Shown: piece after piece, positions 63,785-64,000 of the stretch
How the letters are laid out: every line of letters starts with the position of its first letter
Numbering within the stretch: position 1 is the first letter of the stretch
NCBI GenBank assembly: GCA_900708905.1
Contig: CAADRB010000041.1
Location: 1,126,209 to 1,190,208, forward strand
Source: Hymenolepis diminuta
Lineage: Eukaryota; Platyhelminthes; Cestoda; Cyclophyllidea; Hymenolepididae
DNA length: 64,000 bases
Direction of reading: 5' to 3'
The notes under the pieces: model-generated
Told to the model about the DNA's origin: nothing
What the model saw: only the letters and a program-made list of their open reading frames with translations
The model's database searches: none
Position numbers and translations under genes: made by a program

Positions 63785-63900
63785 GAGGTTTTCATGAACA
63801 AAGAGACTCTGATCGCAACTCAAGCTATGCAGGTATCTTGATTTCAAGATTGAAATCCCTTATTTGCCTCTCATAAAATAATATATTGAATGCTTGTATT
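63785..63900 (+). repeat. Dispersed short repeat, copy 3
   Basis: TGAGGTTTTCATGAACAAAG then CTGATCGCAACTCAAGC parallels the copies near 37.0 and 53.8 kb, with the following TATCTTGATTTCAAGAT matching TCAGGATCTTGATCTCTGAT of copy 2 loosely. Confidence 0.35.
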
Positions 63901-64000
63901 CCTGTCCAAATGACATTTTATTAAAATGGACTAAAGTGTCATTTGTTTTAACAACCGACAAGTATTCTCTACCAGTCACTGCGGAAGTATTTTCCGATCA

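Noticed and set aside
1..64000. tRNA, rRNA, spliced-leader, CRISPR or bacterial-type elements
   Set aside because: I looked for B-box-like GTTCRANNC with a cloverleaf, conserved rRNA cores and regularly spaced direct repeats, and found none that held up. By-eye scanning could miss a single tRNA.

Overview
This is an AT-rich eukaryotic nuclear contig with three short runs of N. Its genes are intron-rich, and every junction I modelled is GT-AG. The proteins are metazoan in type. Introns fall into two size groups: very short ones of 34-51 nt and long ones from several hundred bases to 4.4 kb, in the same genes. That intron profile, the base composition and the retroelement remnants suggest a flatworm, either tapeworm or fluke. 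I cannot place it more closely by eye.

The left 28.8 kb carries three protein-coding genes, all on the minus strand and in tandem. From right to left along the text (5' to 3' for the genes): (1) a complete mitochondrial delta-1-pyrroline-5-carboxylate dehydrogenase of the ALDH4A1 family, ten exons, 558 aa, 28777-23624; (2) a complete TCERG1/CA150-type transcription elongation and splicing regulator with three WW and six FF domains, thirteen exons, 1162 aa, 22349-10229; (3) the 5' part (at least 1022 codons, four exons) of a large Ser/Glu/Pro-rich protein I do not recognise, 9380 to beyond base 1. I rebuilt all exon joins by hand from splice signals, reading phase and, for the first two genes, agreement with the known family. 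The spacers between the genes are 0.85 kb and 1.3 kb, so this is not a tight operon. The three products share no obvious pathway: proline catabolism, transcription/splicing, and unknown.

The right 35 kb (28.8-64 kb) has no gene I can support. It holds decayed mobile elements: a probable solo LTR with tRNA-primer-site-like sequence (about 30.16-30.64 kb); a Gag-only remnant of an LTR retroelement on the minus strand (42.1-43.2 kb) flanked by two same-orientation copies of a roughly 230-bp repeat, with a third copy near 62.9 kb; a frameshifted LINE reverse-transcriptase pseudogene with a visible YADD motif (61.5-62.6 kb, minus); and two weaker LINE-like RT fragments (59.0 and 60.4 kb, plus). 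A separate 270-bp repeat occurs twice, nearly identical, in introns of the two leftmost genes. I saw no rRNA, tRNA, CRISPR array or bacterial-type feature. No new multi-gene system stands out. The most novel items are the unrecognised large gene, the recently mobile 270-bp repeat and the Gag-only element.
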